Assembly: GCA_037951105.1 (NCBI GenBank)
Contig: JBAMJV010001860.1
Location: forward strand, 1 to 64,000
Reading direction: 5' to 3'
Length of the DNA: 64,000 nucleotides
Source: Echinarachnius parma
Lineage: Eukaryota; Echinodermata; Echinoidea; Clypeasteroida; Echinarachniidae
Shown: piece after piece, positions 10,795 through 21,299 of the stretch
Position numbering within the stretch: position 1 is the first letter of the stretch
Layout of the letters: each line of letters begins with the position of its first letter
The notes under the pieces: model-generated
Seen by the model: only the letters and a program-made list of their open reading frames with translations
Database searches by the model: none
Told to the model about the DNA's origin: nothing
Translations under genes and position numbers: made by a program

Positions 10795-11130
10795 GTGGCG
10801 TAGCATGGTCAGACTGATTTGGGGCGGGGGGGGGGGGGGGGGGCACAACTTATGTATTTTTTGTGGGGGTTTTTCCAACAAAATTTCCCCTTATGTTAGT
10901 TATTGCTTCGTCCAAATTATTTGGGGGAACAGGCCCCCGTGCCTCCTCCCCGGGGGGATTACCATGCGGGGGTGACTTCATGCATATATGATCTGTGCCA
11001 AATATGAAAAAATGGTGTTATGTAATTAATTTGTCTCTCTCTACAGGAGGACAAAGTGGCGGCACGTATGAAAGCATGGGTAAAGTTCAGCCCCCCCCCC
11101 CCCCCCCCGTATCACCTTCACTAGTTACGA
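10795..11130. mobile_element. Poly-G/poly-C element copies
   Basis: GTGGCGTAGCATGGTCAGAC at 10795 precedes a run of about 19 G at 10826-10843. CAACTTATGTATTTTTTGTG and a CCAAATTATTTGGGGG core follow. A poly-C run at about 11091-11108 followed by CGTATCAC is probably a further fragment. Confidence 0.55.
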
Positions 11131-11845
11131 TGCAGCAACTCGTGGCGCAAAAAAGAAAGAAAAAACGTCTACAAATCTCTTACAAAAGTGACATTTAAAT
11201 CTCAATCTGATGACCTCGTTTGTCCTCATTCATGTCAGTTGGGTTTCCAATTAATCAAAAAGATTGCTTGGCTGTGCCAAGTGGTGCACATCTCAAAAAT
11301 AGATCGATACAATTAGAAATGAGAGATAATAATATTTCCATTCTTCCAAGTGTGAACACATATTACAATGATTATTGAAATAATATACAATATAGATAGT
11401 GAATTTGAATGAGAGAATTCGCCTGTGTGCAAGAAATGCGTGAATTCGAATGACCCTTGTGTGATTTTGGGTAAGAAAAGTATGAAATTGGCCGAAAAAA
11501 CCTATATATATTATAATGAAGAAGAAAAAGATGAAGGGTGATTGAAAATATTCGCAACCATATGGTACGTGCATTATAATTTAGATCACAATTTCTAATT
11601 AATTTGTTGTACGTCAAGAACCTGGATTTGATATCTTGTTTTTAACCCACTCGCTATACGGGAACTGCATGCATGGTATGGTGTAAAGTGAAATTTCAGA
11701 CTTCAATCATAATTATATCGACACATCTGAAGATTCTTGTAAATAGAATGACTGTGAAAGTTTGATAGAAAAAATAACACTGTTTACCAAGTGTGAAAAG
11801 GTGGAAAGTGATGTCAGACTTTATCCCATGCTTCCCACTGATATT
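11131..11845. other. AT-rich DNA with dispersed repeat fragment
   Basis: There is no gene. The segment at about 11740-11840 (GTGAAAGTTTGATAGAAAA, then CACTGTTTACC) resembles 30950-31030 and 35800-35850, so it is part of a dispersed family I cannot classify. A TTAACCC-type end lies at 11644. Confidence 0.55.
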
Positions 11846-12075
11846 GGGTGGAATTCACAAAGGAGGTTTGTAGGAGGTTTGTACAAACCATGGTTTGACG
11901 ATGGTCTACATCTATGGAATGCTGCTCGTATACAAGTAAATTGTACATCCACATTGTTAACAAGGAGTTTACATTCCTTCTCCATCAGTTTACAAATGGC
12001 ATTCCATAGATGTAAACCATCGTCAAACCATGGTTTGTACAAACCTCCTACAAACCTCCTTTGTGAATTCCACCC
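11846..12075. mobile_element. Palindromic MITE family C, 230 bp
   Basis: Two arms of about 76 bp are near-perfect reverse complements around a loop of about 78 bp. The outer ends read GGGTGGAATTCACAAAGG and its reverse complement. ATT flanks both sides (11843-11845 and 12076-12078), a likely 3-bp target duplication. The inner part AAACCATGGTTTGACGATGG pairs with CCATCGTCAAACCATGGTTT. A related element at 29373-29560 also has ATT on both sides. The ORFs on both strands (11762-12202, 11821-12132) mirror each other because the DNA is palindromic. Confidence 0.9.
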
Positions 12076-12199
12076 ATTGTCTACAATCGAAAAGCGTGCT
12101 GGAACGCTTTTCAATTCGATCCTAAGTTTCATAAATATGTTTAAGGGGACATTCTACAAATCAAATGTCATAATACGTGTGGTTTGCGGTTGCACCATG

Positions 12200-12445
12200 T
12201 GAGATGGGTGGATTGGTGAGTCCTGAAAAGGACTACGGTAGTCCTAGAAAGGACTGTTGGTAGTCCTAGAAAGGACTGTTGGTGTAGTCCTGAAAAAGGA
12301 CTGTTGGTGTAGTCCTGAAAAGGACTGTTGGTATTCTTTCTAGGAGAGTCCTAAAAAGAACTGTTGGTAGTCCTAGAAAGGACTGTTGGTAGTCCTAGAA
12401 AGGACTGTTGGGATAGTCCTGAAAAGGAATGTTGGTATTCTTTCA
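12200..12445. repeat. Minisatellite of AGTCCT...AGGACT dyads
   Basis: About nine units of AGTCCT(G/A)GAAAGGACTGTTGG-like sequence occur with a period of 22-28 bp. Each unit contains a small inverted repeat (AGTCCT and AGGACT). Two units carry a TATTCTTTCTAGGAG or TATTCTTTCAAAT variant. Confidence 0.9.
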
Positions 12446-12536
12446 AATCAAATGTCATTTCATTCTTCTTTTACCATTCGCCAGACAACAAGGTATACAA
12501 GAGAAATGTGGACTGGAGGCTCCGAGTGATTTTGAT

Positions 12537-13025
12537 TGAATTTAACAAAGTTATTTGATCTCTTTAACATAAGGCGGAAAATGGATCACTTCAACATAAG
12601 GCGGGAAACATACAAATCTTGGTTATTGAGAATGATCGTAAGTGACTTGAAGGTCGTATGCATTTCCACTGGATCATCCTTCTTGAGTGAATATGCTATC
12701 ACCATAATTTCCATCTTTAATCTTAACAAAGTTAATGGATCGCTTTAACAAACGAAAACAAAATCTTGGTTATTGAATATGATCCTGGATAACTTGAAGG
12801 TTGTATTTATTCTCCACTGGATCATTCTTCTTGAGTGAATATGCCACCACCTTAATTTTCATCTTTAATATTAATACAGTTAATGGATCACTTTTACATA
12901 AGTCGCAAAAAAAAACCTCTCTAGGTTATTGAATATGATCCTGGATTACTTGAAGGTTGTATTTATTCTCCACTGAGAGTATTCTTTTTGAGTAAATATG
13001 TCATCATCCTAATTGTCATCATTCT
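12537..13025. repeat. Three-copy diverged tandem repeat, about 150-160 bp
   Basis: The landmarks GGTTATTGA(A/G)(T/A)ATGATC, ACTTGAAGGT(C/T)GTAT and CCACTGGATCAT recur in order near 12620, 12765 and 12925, each preceded by AGTTAATGGATC-like sequence. It is non-coding. Confidence 0.85.
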
Positions 13026-13908
13026 TCATCTTCATCCTGCAAATGTTCAATCGATTTTCCATGCTTTGGTTGGAATAAATACGTTTCCAAATTTACAAAA
13101 AAGGAAACATTAGTTAAAGTGTCATCATCTAATTCCCATCATATTTAAGATTTGTATAATTATCATAATAACTATCATTACAAAATTCATAAACATTGAC
13201 AAGCGTAAGTTAATGAGCCATTAACCTAATTCCCACTAGACAAACGCACAGTCGCGGCAAAATTAGTACTTCGTGTTTCTAAAGAATGTTCTATAAATGG
13301 GGGAAACCCCGTAACTAAATCGTTTTTCCATACTTTGGTTTGAATCATTACGATTCCAAAAGCAGAAGAATGATTTGATTGAAAAGAAAGAAGCTTTAGT
13401 TAAAGTGTCATTACCCTCAAATCCATCATGAGGTTTTTAAAATGATAATCATAATAATTATGATTGTCTTCGGTGAAAAAAAAAACACATTATTGGTCAT
13501 TAAGGTAATTTCAGTCATATAGTTTATATTACAAGCACACGAGCAAGCAAAATTAGTATATTTGTATTAGTGTTTCTGAGGAATGCAATTAATCTATGAA
13601 AACAAAAACACGTAGGTAATCATGCAGCATGTTATACATATCATAATGGTAGAAATCCGGTCCGTTATGAATTCGATGTTCGTTAATGTTTAATCACTAT
13701 GAAAAATTACATACACAATATTTCAACAAAATCAGTTTTCCCTGAAAACGTATACAGAATTCAATTCTCAAGTATACAGAACTGATACAATCAATGTTTT
13801 GGATGCCGATGTATAACTTAAAATGTGTCAACCAGACAAACGAATAATTACAAATAATTGTGTATTGTTAGAAAATGAATCGGATAGAAGTGGGCTTCTC
13901 ATGACAGT
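13026..13908. other. AT-rich spacer, no feature seen
   Basis: Phrases such as GTTAAAGTGTCAT and TCATAATAA recur loosely at 13108 and 13398, suggesting old duplication. I see no ORF or structure worth calling. Confidence 0.55.
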
Positions 13909-14078
13909 AAGCAAATAATTACCGTTGGTGAAGGTGATGGGACAAACTATCACGTCCGAGGCGATCTGGATGTAGCTATCTTTCCGAAGCGAAGCTGAGG
14001 AAAGATAGCGTATACATTCAGATCGCCGAGGAAGTGATAGTTTGCCATCGCCTGAAACCAAAAGGTGATTATTTGCTT
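13909..14078. mobile_element. 170-bp near-perfect hairpin
   Basis: The outer ends AAGCAAATAAT (13909) and ATTATTTGCTT (14078) pair. The stem continues through GATGGGACAAACTATCAC against GTGATAGTTTGCCATC, GGCGATCTG against CAGATCGCC, and CTATCTTTCC against GGAAAGATAG. The loop is only about 13 bases (GAAGCGAAGCTGA). This may be a miniature foldback transposon. If transcribed it would form a long RNA hairpin. There is no protein. Confidence 0.85.
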
Positions 14079-14254
14079 TATATTCCTCATCTTCTAGATC
14101 TTCTAGATCTAGTACTAGTCTACTGTAACTGTGTTACTAGGTTTGATCTACTTACCAATATGTTATTCCATGACAATTCCATAACAGTTCAACATGCAAA
14201 TTCTTTTCACCCCTGATCGCACAATTGGTCATAATGTCGATGAAATTGAAAACT

Positions 14255-14745
14255 TTACGTTGTAGTCCACAAGGAGAGTCCTGGACCTGGTCTATAGACT
14301 AGACTGTCTTGAATCGTGTTCATGCCGGTTTCACTGACAGGCCGTTTTACATTGGCTTTCCCCTCTTCCTTGAGTTTCCGAAGAACAGTTTTGAACACTC
14401 GACCAGGTTTCGCAAAGTTGGTATCCTTGATAATGTCTATGTCTCGCAAATTCAAAAAATGTCTCTGCAGACCACATACCTCAAAGCTTGTAGAGATTTC
14501 TTACTGTATGACTCACCATTTCGCGATTTCACACCAGCATACAATCTCCCCAACACTTGGTCTAGCGATTTCAAGTCCATGTCAGACAGTTTGTCAAAAT
14601 GTATGATTCCCGCATCGCAATAATCTTGGAACACTTTCAGGCTGAACTTAAGTTGTCGCTTTGTATTTTTACTTTCACTCTCCAGTAAAAACGTGTCCAT
14701 TTCATCCTCATCCAAAAGCTCAAACCTTATGTTTGTGGCCGCCAT
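14255..14745 (-). pseudogene. Crypton/DUF3504-like recombinase fragment, frameshifted
   Basis: The most plausible start is the ATG at 14745, set in AAAATGGCGGC, although the frame is open upstream to 14913. The first part has an acidic N-terminus (LLDEDEMDTFL), then a KNTKRQLKFSLKVF segment, an aspartate-rich turn and YSKKSLQALRYVVCRDIF before a stop. The downstream frame continues with NLRDIDIIKDTNF and VFKTVLRKLKEEGK. The two frames meet in a run of six T (minus strand), where one extra T would rejoin them. The order of helices and the SLQALR motif resemble the N-terminal region of Crypton-type tyrosine recombinase-like proteins (DUF3504, QRICH1/ZMYM relatives), known as repeated genes in invertebrates. 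The catalytic part is absent. The family call is from memory of motifs, not a search. It could also be one exon of a degraded gene. Confidence 0.4.
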
Positions 14746-14800
14746 TTTAGTAGAGTACACAGAACGAGCATGCAAACAGTGTATGTACGATACTACAACA

Positions 14801-14898
14801 GGGGCGTCGATCTGTTCGGAAAACACAATGCAATTGTTCACAAACAATGCTCGCCCCGGCCAATGCATTGTGTTTTCCGAACAGCTGATCGACGCCTC
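14801..14898. repeat. Inverted repeat upstream of the recombinase fragment
   Basis: GGGGCGTCGATCTGTTCGG and the following AAAACACAATGCA pair with TGCATTGTGTTTTCCGAACAG and GATCGACGCCTC on the right, with a loop of about 30 bases around AACAATGCTCGCCCCGG. It lies 55 bp upstream of the proposed ATG at 14745. Confidence 0.85.
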
Positions 14899-15292
14899 TG
14901 ATGTACAGTGCATAGCGTATGCAGTGTACTACACGTATACCGTATGCACAACGAATACAATTAAATTTGTAATTCGCGCGCATAGAGTTTTCGCGCCACT
15001 TATTGGTATTCAATTCAATGCAACCGCGGAGTGTAGATAGTACTTTTTATCTAGTGAGTGCAACGCACTTTCACCCAAGATATCTACAGAGTGTAACGAT
15101 GGGCGAAACTATATTTCATCACGTGATTAACTTTTGACCAATCGTAGAGCAAGATTCTTAGTATGTGGAATATAATAACTAATATAGGTATTAGACCTAT
15201 TTATATCACTTCCATCATGTTCATACAGTGTATATATTTTGTTGAGATTTCTAACGATAATAACGGAGAGATATGAATTTTTAAAAATATTC
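14899..15292. other. AT-rich spacer
   Basis: No gene or repeat is recognised. It contains local pyrimidine and TATA-rich stretches only. Confidence 0.5.
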
Positions 15293-15800
15293 CTTTTTTG
15301 CTAATTTCAGAATAGTGTACAAACACCTTTTGATGCCGAATGTTATCGTTGTTATAATATCTCGCGGAAAGTCATACTAGGAGCCAACGCACAACCTCAT
15401 CTCTCCCCCTCCTCCCCCCCCCCCCCCCCCCCCCCCCGTGCATGGCGGGCAGCAGTCCCATGTCTGACTAACGAGTACATCACCCTTTTTTGGGCTAATT
15501 TCAGAATAGTGGTGTATACAAACACTTTTTGATGTCGAGCGAAACCATCGGGCTTTGGCCTAACTTTGTCATCGTTTTTATATATCTCGGAAATTCATAC
15601 TAGGAGCGAACGCACACCCTCATCTCTCCCCTTCCTCTCCCCAGTGCATGGCGGGCAAGCAGTCCCAGATCTGAGCAGTCCCATGTCTGACTATAACGAT
15701 TCGATGACCGAGTACCTCATCAGAAAGACACTGCCCTTCCACTCTGTCACGGAAGCGCAATCATGTTCACAGATTGTGAGCGATGGGGTATAACGAGCCA
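15293..15800. repeat. Tandem duplication with a short ORF in the right copy
   Basis: The left copy (15293-15485) and right copy (15486-15710) share GCTAATTTCAGAATAGTG, CATACTAGGAGC(C/G)AACGCACA, CCTCATCTCTCCCC, GTGCATGGCGGGCA and CAGTCCCATGTCTGACTA. The left copy has a poly-C run of about 25 where the right has CCTCTCCCCA. After the right copy an ORF ends at 15793 with MSDYNDSMTEYLIRKTLPF and an SVTEAQSC segment. That weakly recalls the PF-x-V-E region found near the N-terminus of hAT transposases, but it is too short to assign. Confidence 0.75.
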
Positions 15801-16408
15801 GCCCTCATCAACTATTCATCAAAGATCAAAGTATACATTATGAGAGAGTGGTTTACGTGTTTAAAGCGCAATTATTATGGATTATAATTATATTCCGAAT
15901 CCATGTTATGCAATGGTGCATGTGTGTCAAAGAAGCGACTAGATTATTATACTAGATTTACCATCATCGTACAAGCTCAGCATGTTCACGGGGAGTAATA
16001 AATATCCAAGCAGCTAGAATTAGATGCAACAGGGAGTGTATTAAAAGGAACGTAGGTGGAATGAACAATTAACTCAAAGTAAGTAAATATGAGGTATAAT
16101 TTTGAAAAGAGTTACATTTATTCAGACTTAGTCTTCATTATAAATGCTCGAAATCGTTCGAGAGAAAGTACCACAATTTGAGGGCAGTTTCCAAACTGAC
16201 CGGTAATATTGCCTCGAATTGTGTACTAAAATCCATTTCGTGTGACCTTGACAGGAAGGGGGTGAGCATCATTGCCTCTGATGAACCTTCAACATAAACT
16301 GCCTGTGATTGCGTTTATTTTCTAATTTAAACAGGAAAATCATTATAATGACCATGACGGCATGAGTTTGTAAATAACATACTGGACAGTCCAGTGAACT
16401 ATATTGCT
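15801..16408. other. AT-rich spacer, no feature seen
   Basis: I see no ORF with coding character, no inverted repeat and no tandem array in this stretch. Confidence 0.55.
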
Positions 16409-16990
16409 AGTGGCGTAGCGTGGGGGGGGGGGGGGGGCACGGGGGCAGGCGCCCCCCCCCCCCTCCCCCAAACACCAATAATTTGACACCCAAAACAATA
16501 AAAAGCGAGTATACATTCAAAATAATTTCAGAAATACAAAAGGCGTTCCCGCAAATCAGTCGGTCCCTGTGGCGTAGCTAGGATTTTTCAAGTGGGGGGG
16601 GGGGGGGGGGGGGGGGGCTTTTGGTTTTCATTAGGGAGCACATGTTTTCACCTGAGAAGCAACGAAAAGTCCTCATATGTTTAGCTGGCCCAAAATCATG
16701 AATTGTACCTCGTAAATTACCTAATTTTGCAAGAAAATTTTGGTTAAACCGAGAGGATTACAATCATGCTCATGTCCTAAAATGATTATTTTATCTACCA
16801 CTAAAAGCACATGTTTTGGACCGATTTCTGTTTCCCCCTGAATTTTTCGTTCAGAGGGGGGGGGGGGGGGGGGGGGGGGGAGGAAGCACAGGAAATTTGT
16901 GGGGCCACATGCATACCCCCAGCCCCCCCCCCCCCCCCCCCCCCCGTAGCAAGGCCCCTGGTCGGACCACGCGCTATATAAGTCACTGAT
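16409..16990. mobile_element. Nested poly-G/poly-C elements
   Basis: Two starts are visible: AGTGGCGTAGCGTGGGGG at 16409 and TGTGGCGTAGCTAGG near 16568. A right end with GGTCGGACCACGCGCTATA lies at 16960-16979, inverted relative to the left ends. G runs occur at about 16423-16437, 16594-16617 and 16856-16880, and C runs at about 16452-16464 and 16923-16945. The layout suggests one copy within or next to another. Confidence 0.6.
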
Positions 16991-17287
16991 TATTGCAGCA
17001 GTGACCGTGCAATGGAACGACGCCGGTGACGATGAACACCCGAAGGCGGGAAACGCAATTTATTTATCACAATATTATGACCTTCATGTTTTTGCGCCCA
17101 AGGCCGAATGCAATATGTCACGAACGTCTTGTGACCATAGAAGTATATTACGTCGATGATGAGGGCATTTCGGATGACAGCGTGTTATTTATTTACTAGG
17201 CTTATATATATATATATTTGTATGCTTTTATTGGAGGCGTATCGAGGGACCAAGAGTGGTAAACGCACACGGTGTACAAAGCAGTAT
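16991..17287. other. Spacer
   Basis: There is no recognised feature apart from a TA dinucleotide stretch at about 17203-17217. Confidence 0.5.
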
Positions 17288-17562
17288 AGCGTAGCTACAT
17301 GGGGCAAGGGGGGCACGTGCCCCCAATTATTAAGCATAAATAATAAACAAACATAAGGGGAAATCCTTTTAAAAATACACAAAAACAACATAGAGTGGGC
17401 CCCCGAATAATTCGTGTGCCCCCCCCCCCCCCCCAAAAAAAAAAGAAAGAAAAGAAAAGAGAGAGAACAAAATAATAACAATAAAAAGAAATAAGTAAAT
17501 AAATAAATAAACAATATATACAAAATAAATAAATAAATAAGTCCGACCACGCTATGTCACTG
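17288..17562. mobile_element. Poly-G/poly-C element, most complete copy
   Basis: The left end AGCGTAGCTACATGGGG and the right end GTCCGACCACGCTATGTCAC are in inverted orientation. Between them lie GGGGGGCACGTGCCCCC, an AATTATTAAGCATAAATAAT core, GTGGGCCCCCGAATAATTCG, a run of 15 C and an A-rich tract. It has two CCCC(C)AATTATT/GAATAATTCG half-elements, so it may be a composite of two inverted halves. There is no ORF of interest. Confidence 0.65.
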
Positions 17563-18500
17563 GATCAAAGGATGACCCACAAGGCCACAAACCCTCCCCA
17601 TATATTATTACTTAGTACAACCGGAGTGACAGGGTTAGGGGATTCTTTAGATGATCGTTTACTTTTTATTTCATTTTATCACAGTCATTGTTAAGGGTAT
17701 AATAAAAACGGGTTCACATGGTTGGAACCATACATTGCAGCCGGGAATATCCGGAGGTAATACATACAAACCTATTTTCCAAATATCAATATTTATTTTG
17801 TTTTATTTAAACAATACTTAAGTCGTTACATGTGCTGTTCCATTATCTATACAAATTATTTTATAGACCGTTTAATATTTGCACTGTCTATTACTTATCT
17901 ATAATATGATGCTGCGGTTCCATGGTGTATACAACATTATACACATGGGAATGCCTGTTTGAACATATTATAGTAGGTAAATAGAGATAATATAGGCCTA
18001 CTATAACACAAGTGAGTGGCTGTTCTTATAATGTACGCTATAATGTTGGTCCATTAAGAGGAGCTGTTATTGGGCTGTATAGAGCTCGGTTCCAAAAGGT
18101 GCTAAATCCACTTTCAATTTAAAAAATGAGTTTACGATATCAGCGCATTAATAAGCTACGTAGCTATCTAGAAATCTGAATTTTAGGACGAATTACAAGA
18201 TCAAAATCAAAATATGGAACGTTACATTTTCATATTCCCATAGGCACGTGTACAAACTTGGGCAAAGAAACCTGTTTTCCTCGAAAGTTGAAAAAGTGGA
18301 TATAGCGCCTTTTGGAAGAAAGCTCTTCATTATAGATTTCACAGCTGTAAGCGCTCTCCACACCCCATTTAGCCCTCTTCCAATAAAATCTAGAACGGCT
18401 CGATAAGACGGCAAGGGATGCAAAGGCACGCGATACTGCATTACGAGTATAAAGTCATTGTAAGTGCAATTTATTGGAAACCAAGTATTTTTCTTGCAGA
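17563..18500. other. AT-rich spacer
   Basis: There is no gene. The piece at 18195-18330 (ATATGGAACGTTACATTTTC, then a GAAAAAGTGGATATAGCG segment) is related to the repeats at 28570-29040, so it is a diverged member of that family. Confidence 0.55.
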
Positions 18501-19010
18501 AGCGTATAACTACGGGTAGCGAGGGGGGGGGGGGGGGGCAAGTTAGGGACTGCAGATGCCCCCCCCCCCCCCCGCGCCATTCCTCTTTGCACGCACCCCG
18601 ACCCAATAATTTTGCAACAGCAATACAAACAAAAAGTACTTTTCAAATACATCAATTAAAAGAGTACGCCCCTCCCCCAACCCATCCCCGTCCCAGTAAG
18701 TGGCATGCCTTTCTCCCCCAAATCAGCATGCCCAAACAACAACACTGGTGCCCCCTGCTAAATATATGCCCCGAATAACTGGCGCCCCCTCCCCCGATTC
18801 GGTAAGCCCATGTTACGCTACTGGTAAAATCGTATTAAACCGTATACACACTGCCTCCCTCATGAACATGATTGCCCTCCCGTGTGTACCACTTACCCCT
18901 GCCCCCTCCCGAATAACTGGCGCGCCCCCCCCCCCCCCTCTCCACCCATTCAGTAAGCCGATGCATCGCTACTGGTAAAACCATAGTTTACTGTTGATAT
19001 TCGCTGCCCC
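18501..19010. mobile_element. Poly-G/poly-C element and C-rich satellites
   Basis: TACGGGTAGCGAGGGG with a G run at 18522-18537 is followed by a C run at 18558-18573. Two related C-rich pieces then follow, each ending in CATG(T/C)(T/A)(A/T)CGCTACTGGTAAAA near 18815 and 18965 and each containing GAATAACTGGCGC. This looks like a short tandem of element 3' parts. Confidence 0.55.
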
Positions 19011-19139
19011 CCTTTGATGATAATCGTCCCCCTCCCCACCCCCTGTTGACCATTGCCATGACATTGATCGAGAGACGGTTATCTTTTCATCTTCCTTTGC
19101 TGATGTTGGTATCCGTAACGCGTGAAACGTAACACGGTA

Positions 19140-19560
19140 ATACATCACTGAATACCGTGCAAACAGCACGTACGCCCAACAAGTCAATTCTTTCCAAGAA
19201 ATAAGATCGCCCCTTCCACAAGGAAAAGGCGTGAAATATTTATCATCTCTCATCTCTCCTGGGCTATTTTTTTTTCTTCACTTTTTGTCACTGTCTTCAT
19301 CAAACAAAGATATAAAATCTGCAGAGGATTTTAAATCATGCCATCAATGTGTTGAATATATCACGGAATATTGTGCGCGCAGCACTCACAGTCTCACGCC
19401 AAAGAAATCAATTCTATTCCAAGAAGTAAGATTACCCTTTTCACGATGAAATGTATGAAATATTTATCACTCGCCCTTTTCCGAGCTATTTCTCACTTTC
19501 AGTCACTGTCTTTATCAAACAAATACAAATCTGTAACCAATTTAAATTTTGTAGAAGGAT
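19140..19560. repeat. Diverged tandem duplication, about 230 bp
   Basis: AAGTCAATTCTTTCCAAGAA, TGAAATATTTATCA, GGGCTATTT, TTTTGTCACTGTCTTCATCA and AAATCTGCAGAGG in the left copy match AAATCAATTCTATTCCAAGA, TGAAATATTTATCA, GAGCTATTT, CAGTCACTGTCTTTATCA and AAATCTGTAACC in the right. It is non-coding. Confidence 0.85.
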
Positions 19561-20394
19561 GAAGTTTGCGCGTTGTGGTCGTCCATATAGTTTTTATTAG
19601 ATTATTTTAAACTGAAATAAGAAAACAAAATATTTGATTCAATTATTCTGACCAAGCTTGTCTATCAATTATAATTTACGGCGACACTGAGTTTCTACGA
19701 CACTATCAGAATAAAAAGCAATAGTTTCTAAGAAAAAAAAGCTAGAAACTATTTTAATTCGTCGCACGTACACACGTCTGTTATGACGTGATCATTATAT
19801 TGACTTTGTACTTACGACCGATATAGTCTTAGCGGCAATAATCGTGATCACAATAATACCAAGTTTCAGTTATATAGCTGGGGAGGGGGGGGGGGGGGGG
19901 GGGGTTGCGTGCCCCCAATAATCTGGCGCTCTTAATACAAACAAAAGGGTACTAACATACTTTGAATTTGTTTCTATTATTATATCACATGTACAATACA
20001 TTTTCGGGGAGGGGTGTATATTTGGGAAGGGGCACTTTTAAAGTAGCAAAACAATAAATAAATTTAAAAAAGTGCACACCCAACGTGTGGCTAGACCCCC
20101 CCCCCCCCCCACCCCCTTTGCGACAAGGGGTGTGGATGGGGCAACACGAGGGGGCAATATGTTTGTCTCAAGGGAGACATGGGAGAGGAGATGTGCTGGT
20201 GATACACCTTCGTGCTCGATAATTTTCCTTTCCAGTTCACCTGACCAGCAAACCATCGCATTGATATTTAAATATGAGGTAAATTCGCCCGAAAACGGAT
20301 ATTAGTGTCGTTTGCCGTAATATCGTTATAGTTTAAAATCGTGGGGGAGGGGGGGGGGTGCATTTTTGCGCAGTACTCTGCCATTACGTATTAT
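19561..20394. mobile_element. Poly-G element with AT spacer
   Basis: Plain AT-rich DNA runs to about 19870. A G run of about 20 follows at 19885-19904, then TTGCGTGCCCCCAATAATCTGGC. A C run at about 20096-20110 is preceded by CGTGTGGCTAGA. The AGCTGGGGAGG and GTGGCTAGAC ends are degenerate versions of the family ends. Confidence 0.5.
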
Positions 20395-20485
20395 ATTGGT
20401 CATATCAGATCACACCAATACACATTTTATCAACCATTCATCACTGTTTGCACTTGTCAACAAAGTTACTAGAAACCTTTAAGCT
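20395..20485. mobile_element. MITE family B fragment
   Basis: GGTCATATCAGATCACACC, CATTTTATCAACCATTCATC and GTCAACAAAGTTACTAGAAA match the right third of family B. The left part is missing. Confidence 0.75.
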
Positions 20486-20784
20486 GTTCAGGTAAACTTA
20501 ACTGGGTAAAGTGATTTCTTACTTTTAAATATGGCACTCAGAGGCTTAGAACGTTAATACCTGGGTATGATCCCGGTATGCTTTAGATGAAATTTACAGG
20601 TATTGTCGATTATAAACATATAACATATTAGAGGGATTTAGTAACCTGTTTGTTATGTGCGAAAGTGAAAAGGGGGTAGTTAAAAGTGTATCTGTAATCT
20701 GATAAGTCCACTGAGTGATGTGTAAACATTCCATGGGGAATGAACGCCATACGACTGGGAAATTAGCCAAAAAATGCAAAAGTG

Positions 20785-20873
20785 AATTGTAAATTTCTAT
20801 ACCTTTCGAGCATAGTGGATTTCTAACTATTTTACTAAAGCTCAGCCTTACCTAAACTGTACACCCCCTTTAA
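20785..20873. mobile_element. MITE family A right-end fragment
   Basis: ATACCTTTCGAGCATAGTGG and CAGCCTTACCTAAACTGTAC, then a C-rich segment ending in TTAA at 20870-20873, match the last 110 bp of the complete copy ending at 55200. The rest of the element is absent. Confidence 0.75.
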
Positions 20874-21299
20874 ATTATCCCGTGGATAATGTCAAATCTG
20901 AATCAGAAATATATTTTTTACTACAGAGAAATTCGGAAAACCAAAGCCTGTTCCATGGTTGTATTGGTAATACGAATACAACTAGATATATAGGAGAGAA
21001 CTGCTAGAGTTCTAAGTATTTTTTGTAGATTTGTACAATGTTATAATAGATCTCTTTTTATATTTGTACAATCCCAGTGTATAATGTTAACCTATTACAC
21101 CATTTATCATCTGTACGCGAGTTATGAAGTGGAGGAGGACATGGGATAAGCATGTTTTTTCAAATGGGCATGAATTTTAAGGTATATATTATATATTCAT
21201 CGCACGGGTATCATAGCCCTTTTCACTTAAATGTCAACAGACGCGAACGGTGACGTAGAAAAGGTAAACCGACGGAGAGAGAATACAACAGGATAATCA
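20874..21299. other. AT-rich spacer
   Basis: The first part (ACCAAAGCCTGTTCCATGG, then a TAATACGAATACAAC piece near 20940-20985) resembles the interior of MITE B. Beyond that nothing is recognised. Confidence 0.5.

Noticed and set aside
11762-12202. 146-codon ORF on + and 103-codon ORF on -
   Set aside because: Both fall on the palindromic MITE C and mirror each other. There are no protein motifs.
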